NCBI GenBank assembly: GCA_002397465.1
Contig: DHAP01000006.1
Span: 1 to 35,902, forward strand
Length of the DNA: 35,902 nt
Direction: 5' to 3'
Source of the DNA: Caryophanales bacterium UBA4951
GTDB taxonomy: Bacteria > Bacillota_I > Bacilli_A > RFN20 > CAG-826
Positions 29,154 through 35,902 of this stretch are shown here, piece after piece. Numbering within the stretch: position 1 is the first letter of the stretch; the number at the start of each line of letters is the position of its first letter. The translations under genes were made by a program, and so were the position numbers. The notes under the pieces are model-generated. The model saw only the letters and a list, made by a program, of their open reading frames with translations, ran no database searches and was not told the origin of the DNA.

Positions 29154-31004
29154 ATGGCAACAGCATTATTGATAATAGGTTTACTTTCGTTAATCGGCGG
29201 GGGCGTTTTGTTCATCTACACCCTCAAGAAATTCGTCCATGACCCGACTCTCGACAAACTCGACAAGCCGAATCTCATAAAGATCTTGTCGGGCGTTCTT
29301 CTTTTGTCCATTGGCGTTTGCCTCTTGGTCGGGGCTTTGTTCAGCTACGACGAGAGCTGGTATCTGAAAACCGTTTATGACAGCGGCCTTTTTGAGGGTG
29401 ATAGCATCAACTATGTCTCGAATATCTCGATGTCCCTCGTCGGCTCGTTCTTCTTCGCCTTGTCTTTCTCGTTCTTATGGGGCGCCTTTTATCTTTTCTT
29501 CTACAAGAGCAAACTCGACAAAGATCAAAAGAGCCTGATCAAGAAAGTCCTCATCTGGTCGATTCCTCTAGCCTTCGTGGCCTTCCTTCTTTTCATGGAG
29601 GGTCTCGCTCCATACTTGTCCTATCCATTAGTGAGCGGCTTCCATTTCGGCAAGGAGTGGGGCTGGGATTACACCTATACCTCGCATAATGACGGCAACG
29701 TCCATATCGCTTGGTATGGCGTCATCATCCTCTTCGGCGTCTTGGTGTCCTATTGGGTTTGCGACCACGCTTTCTATAAGGAATTCCATAAACACGGCAT
29801 CCTCGACACCTTGGTCTTGATTGCCTTCCCAGCTGGCATCATCGGGGCGAGGATTTGGTATGTGGTCGGCAACTGGAACCTTGAGTTCGCCAATAACGAC
29901 TTCAAATACGTCTTCTACATCTGGGATGGCGGCCTCACGATACTCGGAGGGGCTTTTGCAGGCGTTTTGGCAGGCTATCTCTTCATCAAACTCCGCAGAA
30001 AATACGTGAATCCGCGTTTTGCGATCGACGTCTGCGTCCCTTCGGTCCTCTTGGCCCAGGCCATCGGAAGGTGGGGCAACTTCTTCAACGTCGAGGTCTA
30101 TGGGAAACAAGTTGCCTTGAGCGATGGCTGGAGCTGGCTCCCCAAATTCATCAGCATGCAGATGAACTGCGTGAACCACCAATCAATCGGCTTGGCGGCC
30201 GGGCAGATCAACGTTCCTTTGTATTTGGTCGAGAGCCTTCTATCGATAGCGGGTTATTTCATCATCGTCTATGGCGTCGGCAAAGGACTCAAGAAATACA
30301 TCGTCAAGGGCGATTTGGCCGGCTGCTACTTCCTTTGGTATGGCATCGTGAGGCTCATCATGGAGCCGATGCGCAATTCCAACTTCAACATGGGCACCGA
30401 CAACGCCTGGAGCATCTCCAACTCCATCGTCTATATCGCCATCGGCGTCGGGATCATCCTTTTCTTGCACCTGCATGATTATCTGCTTGGCAAAGAAAAG
30501 AAGGATTTCTTGCAGCCACTCTTTGCTTTCTTATTGGCCTTACCAGCCTGCTTCTTCCCGTTTATCAGAAGCCTTACCGCCAGCATCAGCGGCAGTTCGA
30601 GCCTTGGCAGCGTCGAAATCTTCTCAGGCTTTGACATCATCTTCAACCATTCCTCTTCTTTGCTCGTGGCCTATATCTTCATCTTGATAGGCACCTTCGC
30701 GGCCTTGGTTGAGCTGGGACTGGTCCTTCTACATAAGGACGCATATGGCAAATACTTCTCCTATGCCTCGATGGCCTTCCTCTTTTTAGGGGGCCTCATG
30801 TTCTTGCTTGGCAAGGACTGGACCGATTTAGGAAGCACTCTCACAGTCAATGGCACGACTTACAAGAACGTCGTCTATTCCCTTTCGTATGGTTTTGTTT
30901 TGACCTCCTTGGGGGCTTTCCTTTCCCTCTCGACTGGGCTTTCTTCCCTTTTAGCGAGACACGATGCCAAAAAAGCCCAATTGGAGCAAAGGGCCGATGT
31001 ATAA
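29154..31004 (+). CDS. lgt: Prolipoprotein diacylglyceryl transferase, extended form
   Basis: Lgt transfers diacylglycerol from phosphatidylglycerol to the lipobox Cys of prolipoproteins in the membrane. The family signature GRWGNFFNVEVYG is present, with YIWDGGLTILGGAFAG before it and FLWYGIVRLIMEPMR after. The protein has 616 residues, about twice the usual 260-300. Roughly 170 residues with about four membrane segments precede the Lgt core, and about 170 residues with more segments follow it. In the GGxxxHGG loop the His that is essential in E. coli is Leu here; some Gram-positive Lgt proteins also vary at this site. AGGA precedes the ATG, 12 bases after uvrA. Confidence 0.9.
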   Translation: MATALLIIGLLSLIGGGVLFIYTLKKFVHDPTLDKLDKPNLIKILSGVLLLSIGVCLLVGALFSYDESWYLKTVYDSGLFEGDSINYVSNISMSLVGSFFFALSFSFLWGAFYLFFYKSKLDKDQKSLIKKVLIWSIPLAFVAFLLFMEGLAPYLSYPLVSGFHFGKEWGWDYTYTSHNDGNVHIAWYGVIILFGVLVSYWVCDHAFYKEFHKHGILDTLVLIAFPAGIIGARIWYVVGNWNLEFANNDFKYVFYIWDGGLTILGGAFAGVLAGYLFIKLRRKYVNPRFAIDVCVPSVLLAQAIGRWGNFFNVEVYGKQVALSDGWSWLPKFISMQMNCVNHQSIGLAAGQINVPLYLVESLLSIAGYFIIVYGVGKGLKKYIVKGDLAGCYFLWYGIVRLIMEPMRNSNFNMGTDNAWSISNSIVYIAIGVGIILFLHLHDYLLGKEKKDFLQPLFAFLLALPACFFPFIRSLTASISGSSSLGSVEIFSGFDIIFNHSSSLLVAYIFILIGTFAALVELGLVLLHKDAYGKYFSYASMAFLFLGGLMFLLGKDWTDLGSTLTVNGTTYKNVVYSLSYGFVLTSLGAFLSLSTGLSSLLARHDAKKAQLEQRADV

Positions 31005-31641
31005 GCTTTTCATCTTCGACATGGATGGCACGATCATCGACAGCGATCTGATGATCATCTTTTCCTGGGTTGAGGTCTATAAGAAATTCAAGCCGGATTA
31101 TAAGCCGAGGATGAAAGACCTCGTGAGTTTTTCAGGACCGCCTCTATCCGAGAGCATACCCAAGGCCTTTCCGGAATTCGATCCTCACGTGATTGAGGAT
31201 TACTACCTCAAGGTCTGCCCCAAGTACTACGAATCCACGATCGTGGCGATGCCATCTATCAAGGATGTCCTCGACAAAATCAGAAAAGACGGGGGTTTGA
31301 CGGCCGTTAACACGAACAAAAGGAACTCTTTTGCCAAATACACCCTCAATCTTTTGGGCATGGAGAATCGTTTTGACTATATGGCAGCCGGTGGTGACGT
31401 TGAGAAACCGAAGCCCTCTCCTTTAGGTGTCTATAAAATCATGGAGGAGGCTGGTGTCAAGGACCCTCATGACGTCCTCTATATCGGAGACGGGGTCTAT
31501 GACTTTATGACCGCCGAAAACGCCCACGTCGACATGATGATGGCCAACTTGAGGGGCTTATTGGTTCCTAGCGAGGTCAAACCGCGATATTATTTAGAGA
31601 GTTACGAAGACTTCTTTGAGGTGCTTGAACATGGAAAGTAA
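30997..31641 (+). CDS. ppaX: HAD-family phosphatase, PpaX-like
   Basis: From the ATG at 30997 (MYKLFIFDMDGTIIDSD) the 214-residue product has the HAD motifs DMDGT, the NTNK motif II, the KPKPSP lysine motif III and IGDGVYD motif IV. In Bacillus, PpaX (pyrophosphatase of the HPr-Ser-P cycle) is next to lgt and of this length. That neighbourhood supports the name, but HAD proteins of this group also include phosphoglycolate phosphatases. It overlaps lgt by 8 nt and trxB by 11 nt, so all three are co-translated. No hprK is seen in the window. Confidence 0.7.
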   Translation: MYKLFIFDMDGTIIDSDLMIIFSWVEVYKKFKPDYKPRMKDLVSFSGPPLSESIPKAFPEFDPHVIEDYYLKVCPKYYESTIVAMPSIKDVLDKIRKDGGLTAVNTNKRNSFAKYTLNLLGMENRFDYMAAGGDVEKPKPSPLGVYKIMEEAGVKDPHDVLYIGDGVYDFMTAENAHVDMMMANLRGLLVPSEVKPRYYLESYEDFFEVLEHGK

Positions 31642-32557
31642 GGATGTCGTCATCATCGGGGCCGGGGCCGCTGGATTAAGCTGCGCTTTGTATTTGAAGC
31701 GGGCCGGCGTCTCTTTCATCATCCTTGAGAAAGGCGCCCCAGGCGGCAAACTCCTCACAATCCCTCATATCGACAACTACCCAGGACTCATGCCTCTTAG
31801 CGGCAGCGATTTGGCGATGGGCATCTATCAGAGCGCCCTCAACGCCGGGGTCGAGGTCAGCTATGGCGACGTGAGCAGCGTCCAGAAAAACGAACATGGC
31901 GATTTCATCGTCGACTCAGGAGACGAAAGCTACTTAGCCAAAGCCGTGGTGGTGGCGACTGGACTCAGTAACGTCCCTTCCATCAAAGGCGAGAAAGCTC
32001 TGATTGGGAAAGGCGTCTCTTATTGCGCGACCTGTGACGGGCCCTTATATAAAAACAAAGTCGGGGCCATCTATTCGACGGGGGATAGGGGATTAGAGGA
32101 AGCCAGCTATCTTTCTAACGTCCTGAAAGAAGTCTATGTTTTGACTCCGGATGATCAATATCAAGGGAGCGAGAGGCTCCTTGAGTCTTTGAAGAAGAAA
32201 GAAAACGTCATTTTCGTCAACTCCGCCAAGCTCACCGAGATCAAAGGCGAGGGCCATATATCCTCAATCGTCTATCAAGTCGGATCCAAAGAAAGCGAAC
32301 TTCCTTTGGACGTCTTCTTCCCCTTATTGGGAGAAAAGAGCGCATCCTCGTTCCTTTCGCCTCTTAAGATCGAATTGAGCCATGGCTTCATCGACGTCGA
32401 TTCCGGATGCGCTTCCTCAGTTAAGGGGCTCTACGCCGCCGGGGACATCGTGAACAAGAAACTCCGTCAGGTCGTGACCGCCTGCAGCGATGGGGCGATC
32501 GCCTCAAATTCGATAATCTCTTATTTAAGGGATAAAAAGAAGGAGGCGGGCCTATGA
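31631..32557 (+). CDS. trxB: Thioredoxin reductase-like flavoprotein with altered NADPH site
   Basis: Starts MESKDVVIIGAGAAG at 31631, with GAGGTG upstream. The FAD-binding GAGAAG near residue 10, the redox-active CATC (SYCATCDG), and the C-terminal AAGDIVNKKLRQVVTACSDG are typical of TrxB. The NADPH half is not: the usual GGGDSAxEEA is STGDRGLEEA, and the HRR motif that binds the NADPH phosphate is absent (the strand reads VYVLTPDD). It may use NADH or a ferredoxin or flavodoxin, as known for some TrxB-like enzymes of anaerobes; this is inference. It overlaps ppaX by 11 nt and rapZ by ATGA. Confidence 0.85.
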   Translation: MESKDVVIIGAGAAGLSCALYLKRAGVSFIILEKGAPGGKLLTIPHIDNYPGLMPLSGSDLAMGIYQSALNAGVEVSYGDVSSVQKNEHGDFIVDSGDESYLAKAVVVATGLSNVPSIKGEKALIGKGVSYCATCDGPLYKNKVGAIYSTGDRGLEEASYLSNVLKEVYVLTPDDQYQGSERLLESLKKKENVIFVNSAKLTEIKGEGHISSIVYQVGSKESELPLDVFFPLLGEKSASSFLSPLKIELSHGFIDVDSGCASSVKGLYAAGDIVNKKLRQVVTACSDGAIASNSIISYLRDKKKEAGL

Positions 32558-33411
32558 TTAAACTTTTGATCGTGACGGGCGTCGCCGGGGCTGGCAAGAC
32601 GACATTCGCGAGCGTTTGCGAGGAATTCGGTTATCACGTGATTGAGGAATTCCCGACTTCGATGGTCTCTTCGCTCCTTGAAGTCTTCAAGAAAGAACCT
32701 GACGTCTATGACAAAGTCGCCCTTTTCGTCAACATCTCCAAAGTCGTCGAGGCCACCAAATTAGCCAAGAGCGATCCTTTCTTCGACACGAGGGTGGTGG
32801 GGCTCGACTGCTCCATCGACGTCTTGATGAACCGTTTCCGCCTCACAAGGCACATCCACCCGCTTCAGCCGAAGGGCTATTCGCTTCCAGAGGCCCTCGA
32901 CGCCGACATGAAGAAGATGCAGGAGACCCGAAGCGTCTATGACGTCTATATCGACACGACCTCGTTGACCGAGAAGGCCTTTAGAAGCAAGGCCGTCGCC
33001 GTCTTGGGCGAGGACAAGAACAAGACCCATATCATCTTCTCTTCGTTTGGATATAAATACGGGCTTCCCAGAGACGCGGAGGTCGTGATCGACGCCCGTT
33101 TCCTCATCAACCCTTACTGGGTCAAGGAACTCTGCCATCTGACTGGGCTTGATCAGCCTGTCATCGACTACATCGAGAAAGACGAGAGAACCAAGGATTT
33201 CATGAGCAAGCTCTATTCCCTCATGGACAGTTATTTGAAGAGAGCCGAGGAAGAAAACCGCACCTACATCGTGATCGACATCGGCTGCAGCGGCGGGCAG
33301 CACCGTTCCGTCTACGTGGCCCAGTCGCTTTATGAACGTTACAAAAACATCTATTCCTGCCAGATAATCCACCGGGAGCTTTCCCGCCACAACGAGGACG
33401 AGAAGGACTAG
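32554..33411 (+). CDS. rapZ: RNase adapter/nucleotide-binding protein RapZ (YvcJ family)
   Basis: P-loop protein with GVAGAGKT at residues 9-16, a typical variant of the family GxSGAGK. The DCSIDVLMNRFRLTRHIHPL region and the C-terminal IGCSGGQHRSVYVAQSL signature identify RapZ. In E. coli RapZ guides RNase E cleavage of GlmZ and senses glucosamine-6-phosphate; in Bacilli (YvcJ) it binds and hydrolyses nucleotides and affects competence and cell-wall metabolism. It overlaps trxB by ATGA, and whiA starts 2 bases after its stop. rapZ-whiA adjacency is conserved in Bacillota. The length of 285 is normal. Confidence 0.95.
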   Translation: MIKLLIVTGVAGAGKTTFASVCEEFGYHVIEEFPTSMVSSLLEVFKKEPDVYDKVALFVNISKVVEATKLAKSDPFFDTRVVGLDCSIDVLMNRFRLTRHIHPLQPKGYSLPEALDADMKKMQETRSVYDVYIDTTSLTEKAFRSKAVAVLGEDKNKTHIIFSSFGYKYGLPRDAEVVIDARFLINPYWVKELCHLTGLDQPVIDYIEKDERTKDFMSKLYSLMDSYLKRAEEENRTYIVIDIGCSGGQHRSVYVAQSLYERYKNIYSCQIIHRELSRHNEDEKD

Positions 33412-33412
33412 C

Positions 33413-34372
33413 ATGAACGAGAAGCCCGTCTCTTTCGCCCAGGAAGTAAAAGAAGAATGCGCCCGCGCGGAAAGAAGCGATGAGTGCAAAAGAAGCCTTC
33501 TTTCTTCTTTCGTGAGGATAAACGGCTACCTTCGCCTTAACGGAAATAACCGCATCCTCGAGCTTTCCAGCGAGTCGGCCCTCATCGCCAAGACCATCTA
33601 CCAATACGTCCATGACCTCTATGGCGTGAGCGCCCGTTTCGCTTACACTAGAAGCGCCGGCTTCTTGAAGAGGGTCGTTTACCATGTCCTGATCGACAAC
33701 GCCCTCGACATCCTGAATGACCTCGGCGTGGATTTCTTCAGTTTCTCCCTCCCCAAGAACCTGTTGGTGAGCCCAGAACAGGAATCCTCATATCTAGCGG
33801 GGGCCTTCTTATGTTCCGGCTCGGTCAATGACCCCCATAGCAGCAACTACCATCTTGAGATCGCCCTCAGCAATGAGGAATACGCGAAATTCCTCTCCAA
33901 GGAATGGAACCACTTGGCCAAAAGCTCCTTCAACAGCAAGGTCATCCAAAGAAGGAAGCAGTATGTCGTCTATATCAAGCGGAGCGACGAGATCTCGAAC
34001 TTCTTGATCTTACTAGGGGCCAAGGAAAGCTGCCTCCACTTCGAGAACGTCAGGGTCGACAGGGACTTCGCCAACATCGATAACCGCCTCAACAACCTCG
34101 ACACCGCCAACTACATGAAGACGAGCAAGGCGGCTGACCGGCAGATCGAGGAGATCAACTATTTCCTCTCAACCATAGGATACGAAAAGATCGATAACCC
34201 CAAACTCAAGGCCTTGATGAAACTGAGATTGGCCCATCCTGACCTCTCGCTTGAGGAACTTGCGGGATTATTGAGCGAAGAGCTTGCGACCACCATCTCT
34301 AAATCCAACGTGAACCACTTGTTCCGTTACCTGCATGAGGAGTATATCAAAGCACACCATGGAAAACGCTAA
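33413..34372 (+). CDS. whiA: WhiA, DNA-binding regulator
   Basis: The 319-residue product has the WhiA N-terminal region (SFAQEVKEECAR, then SFVRINGYLRL), a LAGLIDADG-homing-endonuclease-like fold (YLAGAFLCSGSVNDP), and a C-terminal helix-turn-helix (AHPDLSLEELAGLLSEELAT, then SKSNVNHLFRYL). WhiA is universal in low-GC Gram-positives and affects chromosome segregation and division; in Streptomyces it is a sporulation regulator. It starts 2 bases after rapZ with no strong ribosome site, consistent with coupling. Confidence 0.95.
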   Translation: MNEKPVSFAQEVKEECARAERSDECKRSLLSSFVRINGYLRLNGNNRILELSSESALIAKTIYQYVHDLYGVSARFAYTRSAGFLKRVVYHVLIDNALDILNDLGVDFFSFSLPKNLLVSPEQESSYLAGAFLCSGSVNDPHSSNYHLEIALSNEEYAKFLSKEWNHLAKSSFNSKVIQRRKQYVVYIKRSDEISNFLILLGAKESCLHFENVRVDRDFANIDNRLNNLDTANYMKTSKAADRQIEEINYFLSTIGYEKIDNPKLKALMKLRLAHPDLSLEELAGLLSEELATTISKSNVNHLFRYLHEEYIKAHHGKR

Positions 34373-34604
34373 AAGCCTAGACGTCATCGACCAACTCGGA
34401 AAAAGGGTCAATTATCTTAGAAAAGAGAGGCACCTCTCGCAGATGGAACTCGCCTTCGAGTGCGAGCTCACCAAGAGCTACATCTCCGATTTGGAGCGTG
34501 GCGAAAGAAACCCGACCCTCAAAGTCCTCAACAAAATCTCGGTGGGGCTAGGGGTCACCCTCGAAGAGCTCTTCAGGGGCATCGTCTCAATCGACTCCCT
34601 ATAA
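34359..34604 (+). CDS. XRE-family HTH regulator
   Basis: The product is 81 residues from the ATG at 34359 (MENAKSLDV); an ATG at 34335 would add eight residues. AGGAG lies 17 bases upstream of 34359, which is long, so the start is uncertain. The HTH covers most of the protein: LGKRVNYLRKERHLSQMELA, then ELTKSYISDLERGERNPTL and KISVGLGVTLEELF. It overlaps whiA by 14 nt. Target genes are unknown. The adjacent gap promoter is a natural candidate but no operator was identified with confidence. Confidence 0.85.
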   Translation: MENAKSLDVIDQLGKRVNYLRKERHLSQMELAFECELTKSYISDLERGERNPTLKVLNKISVGLGVTLEELFRGIVSIDSL

Positions 34605-34615
34605 AGCGGCCTTTT

Positions 34616-34732
34616 GTTTCCTTAAGGAAAGGGTTGTTAATGATATACCGGTAATTTCTAGCCGTCTCCCTTTATCTTTATTGAAAGTGTTTGTATAATC
34701 ATCTTGCGGTTTATATAAGGAGGACATTCAAG
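34616..34732 (+). promoter_or_regulatory. Upstream region and promoter of gap
   Basis: TTTCCTTAAGGAAA (34616-34629) is a perfect 14-bp palindrome, possibly an operator. TATAAT at 34694-34699 is the best -10 box, with a poor -35 (TTTATC, 34671). TTGAAA at 34681 is too near to pair with it. A strong AAGGAGGACA ribosome site (34717-34726) follows, as suits a highly expressed gene. Confidence 0.5.
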
Positions 34733-34733
34733 A

Positions 34734-35798
34734 ATGTCAATTAAACTAGCCATCAACGGATTCGGGCGCATCGGACGCCTTGCCTTCCGCAGAGCCTATG
34801 AGACAGGAAAAGGCGAATTCGAAGTCGTCGCCATCAACGACTTGGTCGACGCGAAGACTTTAGCTTATCTTCTCAAGTACGACACCACCCACAGAGGATG
34901 GGAACAGGATGAGATTTCCAGCGACGTCGAGAAAGACGAAGCCGGAAACTTCGTCAAGAACGACCTCATCTACAAGGGAAAAAGAATCCCAGTTCTTGGA
35001 AAGAAAGATCCGAAAGACCTCAAATGGGGCGAATTCGGAGTCGATATCGTCCTTGAGTGCACCGGCCGCTTAAAGAGCAAAGCCGATGGCCAAGTCCATC
35101 TCGACAACGGCGCCAAAGGCGTCATCATCTCCGCTCCATCGAGCGACAAAGAGATCCCGACATTCGTCTATGGCGTCAACACCAATAAGCTCACCCCGGA
35201 CATGAAGATCATCTCCGGCGCCAGCTGCACTACCAACTGCTTGGCCCCAGTCATGAAAGTCCTTCTCGAGAACTTCGGCGTCAAAGGCGGCTTTATGACC
35301 ACCGTCCACGCCTACACCAACGACCAGACCATCCTTGACCTCGCCAAAGGCAATTTGCGCCGTGGCCGCGCCGCCGCCGCGAACATCGTTCCGACGACCA
35401 CCGGTGCCGCCAAAGCCATCAACCTCGTCATCCCTGAGCTCAAGGGCCGTCTTATGGGCGGAGCCATCCGTGTCCCAGTGACCGATGGATCCCTCGTCGA
35501 CCTCTCGCTCCTTCTCAACAAGGATACGACCGTCGAAGAAGTCAATGCCGCCATGAAGAAAGCCTCCGAAGGCGAACTCAAGGGCGTTCTTGGATACACC
35601 GAAGACGAAATCGTCTCCAGCGACATCCTCGGCAACACCCATGGCTCGATCTTCGATGCCACTCAGACCATGATCTACAAGGATCCAGATGGAACCCAGT
35701 ACGTCAAAGTCGTGAGCTGGTATGACAACGAGTACAGCTTCACCTGCCAATATGTCCGTCTTGCGGGCATCTATGGCAAGATCCTTGGCTGCAAATAA
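34734..35798 (+). CDS. gap: Glyceraldehyde-3-phosphate dehydrogenase
   Basis: GAPDH oxidises and phosphorylates glyceraldehyde-3-phosphate in glycolysis. The 354-residue product has the NAD-binding INGFGRIGRLAFRR start, an IND after the second strand that favours NAD over NADP, the catalytic Cys near residue 165 in SGASCTTNCLAP, and WYDNEYSFTCQ at the C-terminus. Codon use is strongly biased, with C-ending codons, which suits high expression. It has its own promoter and terminator and is separate from the upstream operon. Confidence 0.97.
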   Translation: MSIKLAINGFGRIGRLAFRRAYETGKGEFEVVAINDLVDAKTLAYLLKYDTTHRGWEQDEISSDVEKDEAGNFVKNDLIYKGKRIPVLGKKDPKDLKWGEFGVDIVLECTGRLKSKADGQVHLDNGAKGVIISAPSSDKEIPTFVYGVNTNKLTPDMKIISGASCTTNCLAPVMKVLLENFGVKGGFMTTVHAYTNDQTILDLAKGNLRRGRAAAANIVPTTTGAAKAINLVIPELKGRLMGGAIRVPVTDGSLVDLSLLLNKDTTVEEVNAAMKKASEGELKGVLGYTEDEIVSSDILGNTHGSIFDATQTMIYKDPDGTQYVKVVSWYDNEYSFTCQYVRLAGIYGKILGCK

Positions 35799-35820
35799 TT
35801 AGCCTTATCTAGCTACTTAG

Positions 35821-35848
35821 GCCTCCGCCATTTGGCGGGGGCTTTTTG
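35821..35848 (+). terminator. Terminator of gap
   Basis: GCCTCCGCC pairs with GGCGGGGGC around ATTT, followed by TTTTTGTTTATTTT. Confidence 0.9.
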
Positions 35849-35902
35849 TTTATTTTGCAAAGAATTTAAGAAGTACTCACTAGTAAATATTAATATTGTA
35901 AA

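Overview
The window looks like chromosome from a Bacillota (class Bacilli type) bacterium that uses the standard code, since TGA acts as a stop throughout. The evidence is the housekeeping block at the right: uvrA, lgt, a PpaX-like HAD phosphatase, trxB, rapZ, whiA, a small HTH gene and gap. This matches the gene neighbourhood of low-GC Gram-positives. GC is moderate by eye. The lineage call is inference; no rRNA is present.

Region 1 (1-8.9 kb) is a defence island. A DUF4177-type small protein and a 140-residue HEPN-like protein overlap by 4 nt. A complete type I restriction-modification operon follows: HTH regulator, hsdM, hsdS, hsdR, with gaps or overlaps of a few bases. Directly behind hsdR is an AT-rich gene for a 643-residue protein that ends in an RX4H HEPN ribonuclease signature. 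HsdS has two nearly identical target-recognition domains, so a symmetric DNA target is predicted.

Region 2 (8.9-13.8 kb) holds a MalT/LuxR-type (LAL) regulator that has lost its Walker A N-terminus, a convergent MerR-family regulator, a carbon-nitrogen hydrolase and a small secreted protein.

Region 3 (13.8-26.2 kb) is the most interesting part. It is an array of short toxin, immunity and toxin-antitoxin modules ending at a tRNA-Pro(GGG) gene on the minus strand (26080-26156). The last 14-16 bases of that tRNA gene (plus-strand TGGTCGGAACGGTG) recur in the same orientation at 16719, 18832 and 21383. Each copy follows a rho-independent terminator or GC hairpin, as the real tRNA end does. The array therefore reads as successive insertions at the tRNA 3' end, giving units of about 2.1, 2.55 and 4.7 kb plus an older unit to the left with no visible outer border. 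No integrase is visible in any unit. Cargo includes an XRE-DUF3990 fusion (ADP-ribosyltransferase-like) with a partner gene, a possible toxin plus a 177-residue partner, a BECR-fold RNase-like toxin with a 112-residue partner, an AlbA_2/Schlafen-type protein with iteron-like operators, a HipB/HipA-like pair and several orphan small genes. Many remnants are visible: a second frameshifted 112-residue partner gene, a HipB C-terminus, an AlbA_2 protein fragment, a DUF4417 fragment and genes with in-frame stops.

Region 4 (26.2-35.9 kb) is the conserved core: DNA repair (UvrA), lipoprotein maturation (an unusually long Lgt), a HAD phosphatase, a thioredoxin reductase-like flavoprotein with a non-canonical NADPH site, RapZ, WhiA, an XRE regulator and glyceraldehyde-3-phosphate dehydrogenase under its own promoter and terminator. 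The genes from uvrA to the XRE regulator are tightly packed and mostly overlapping, so they probably form one operon.
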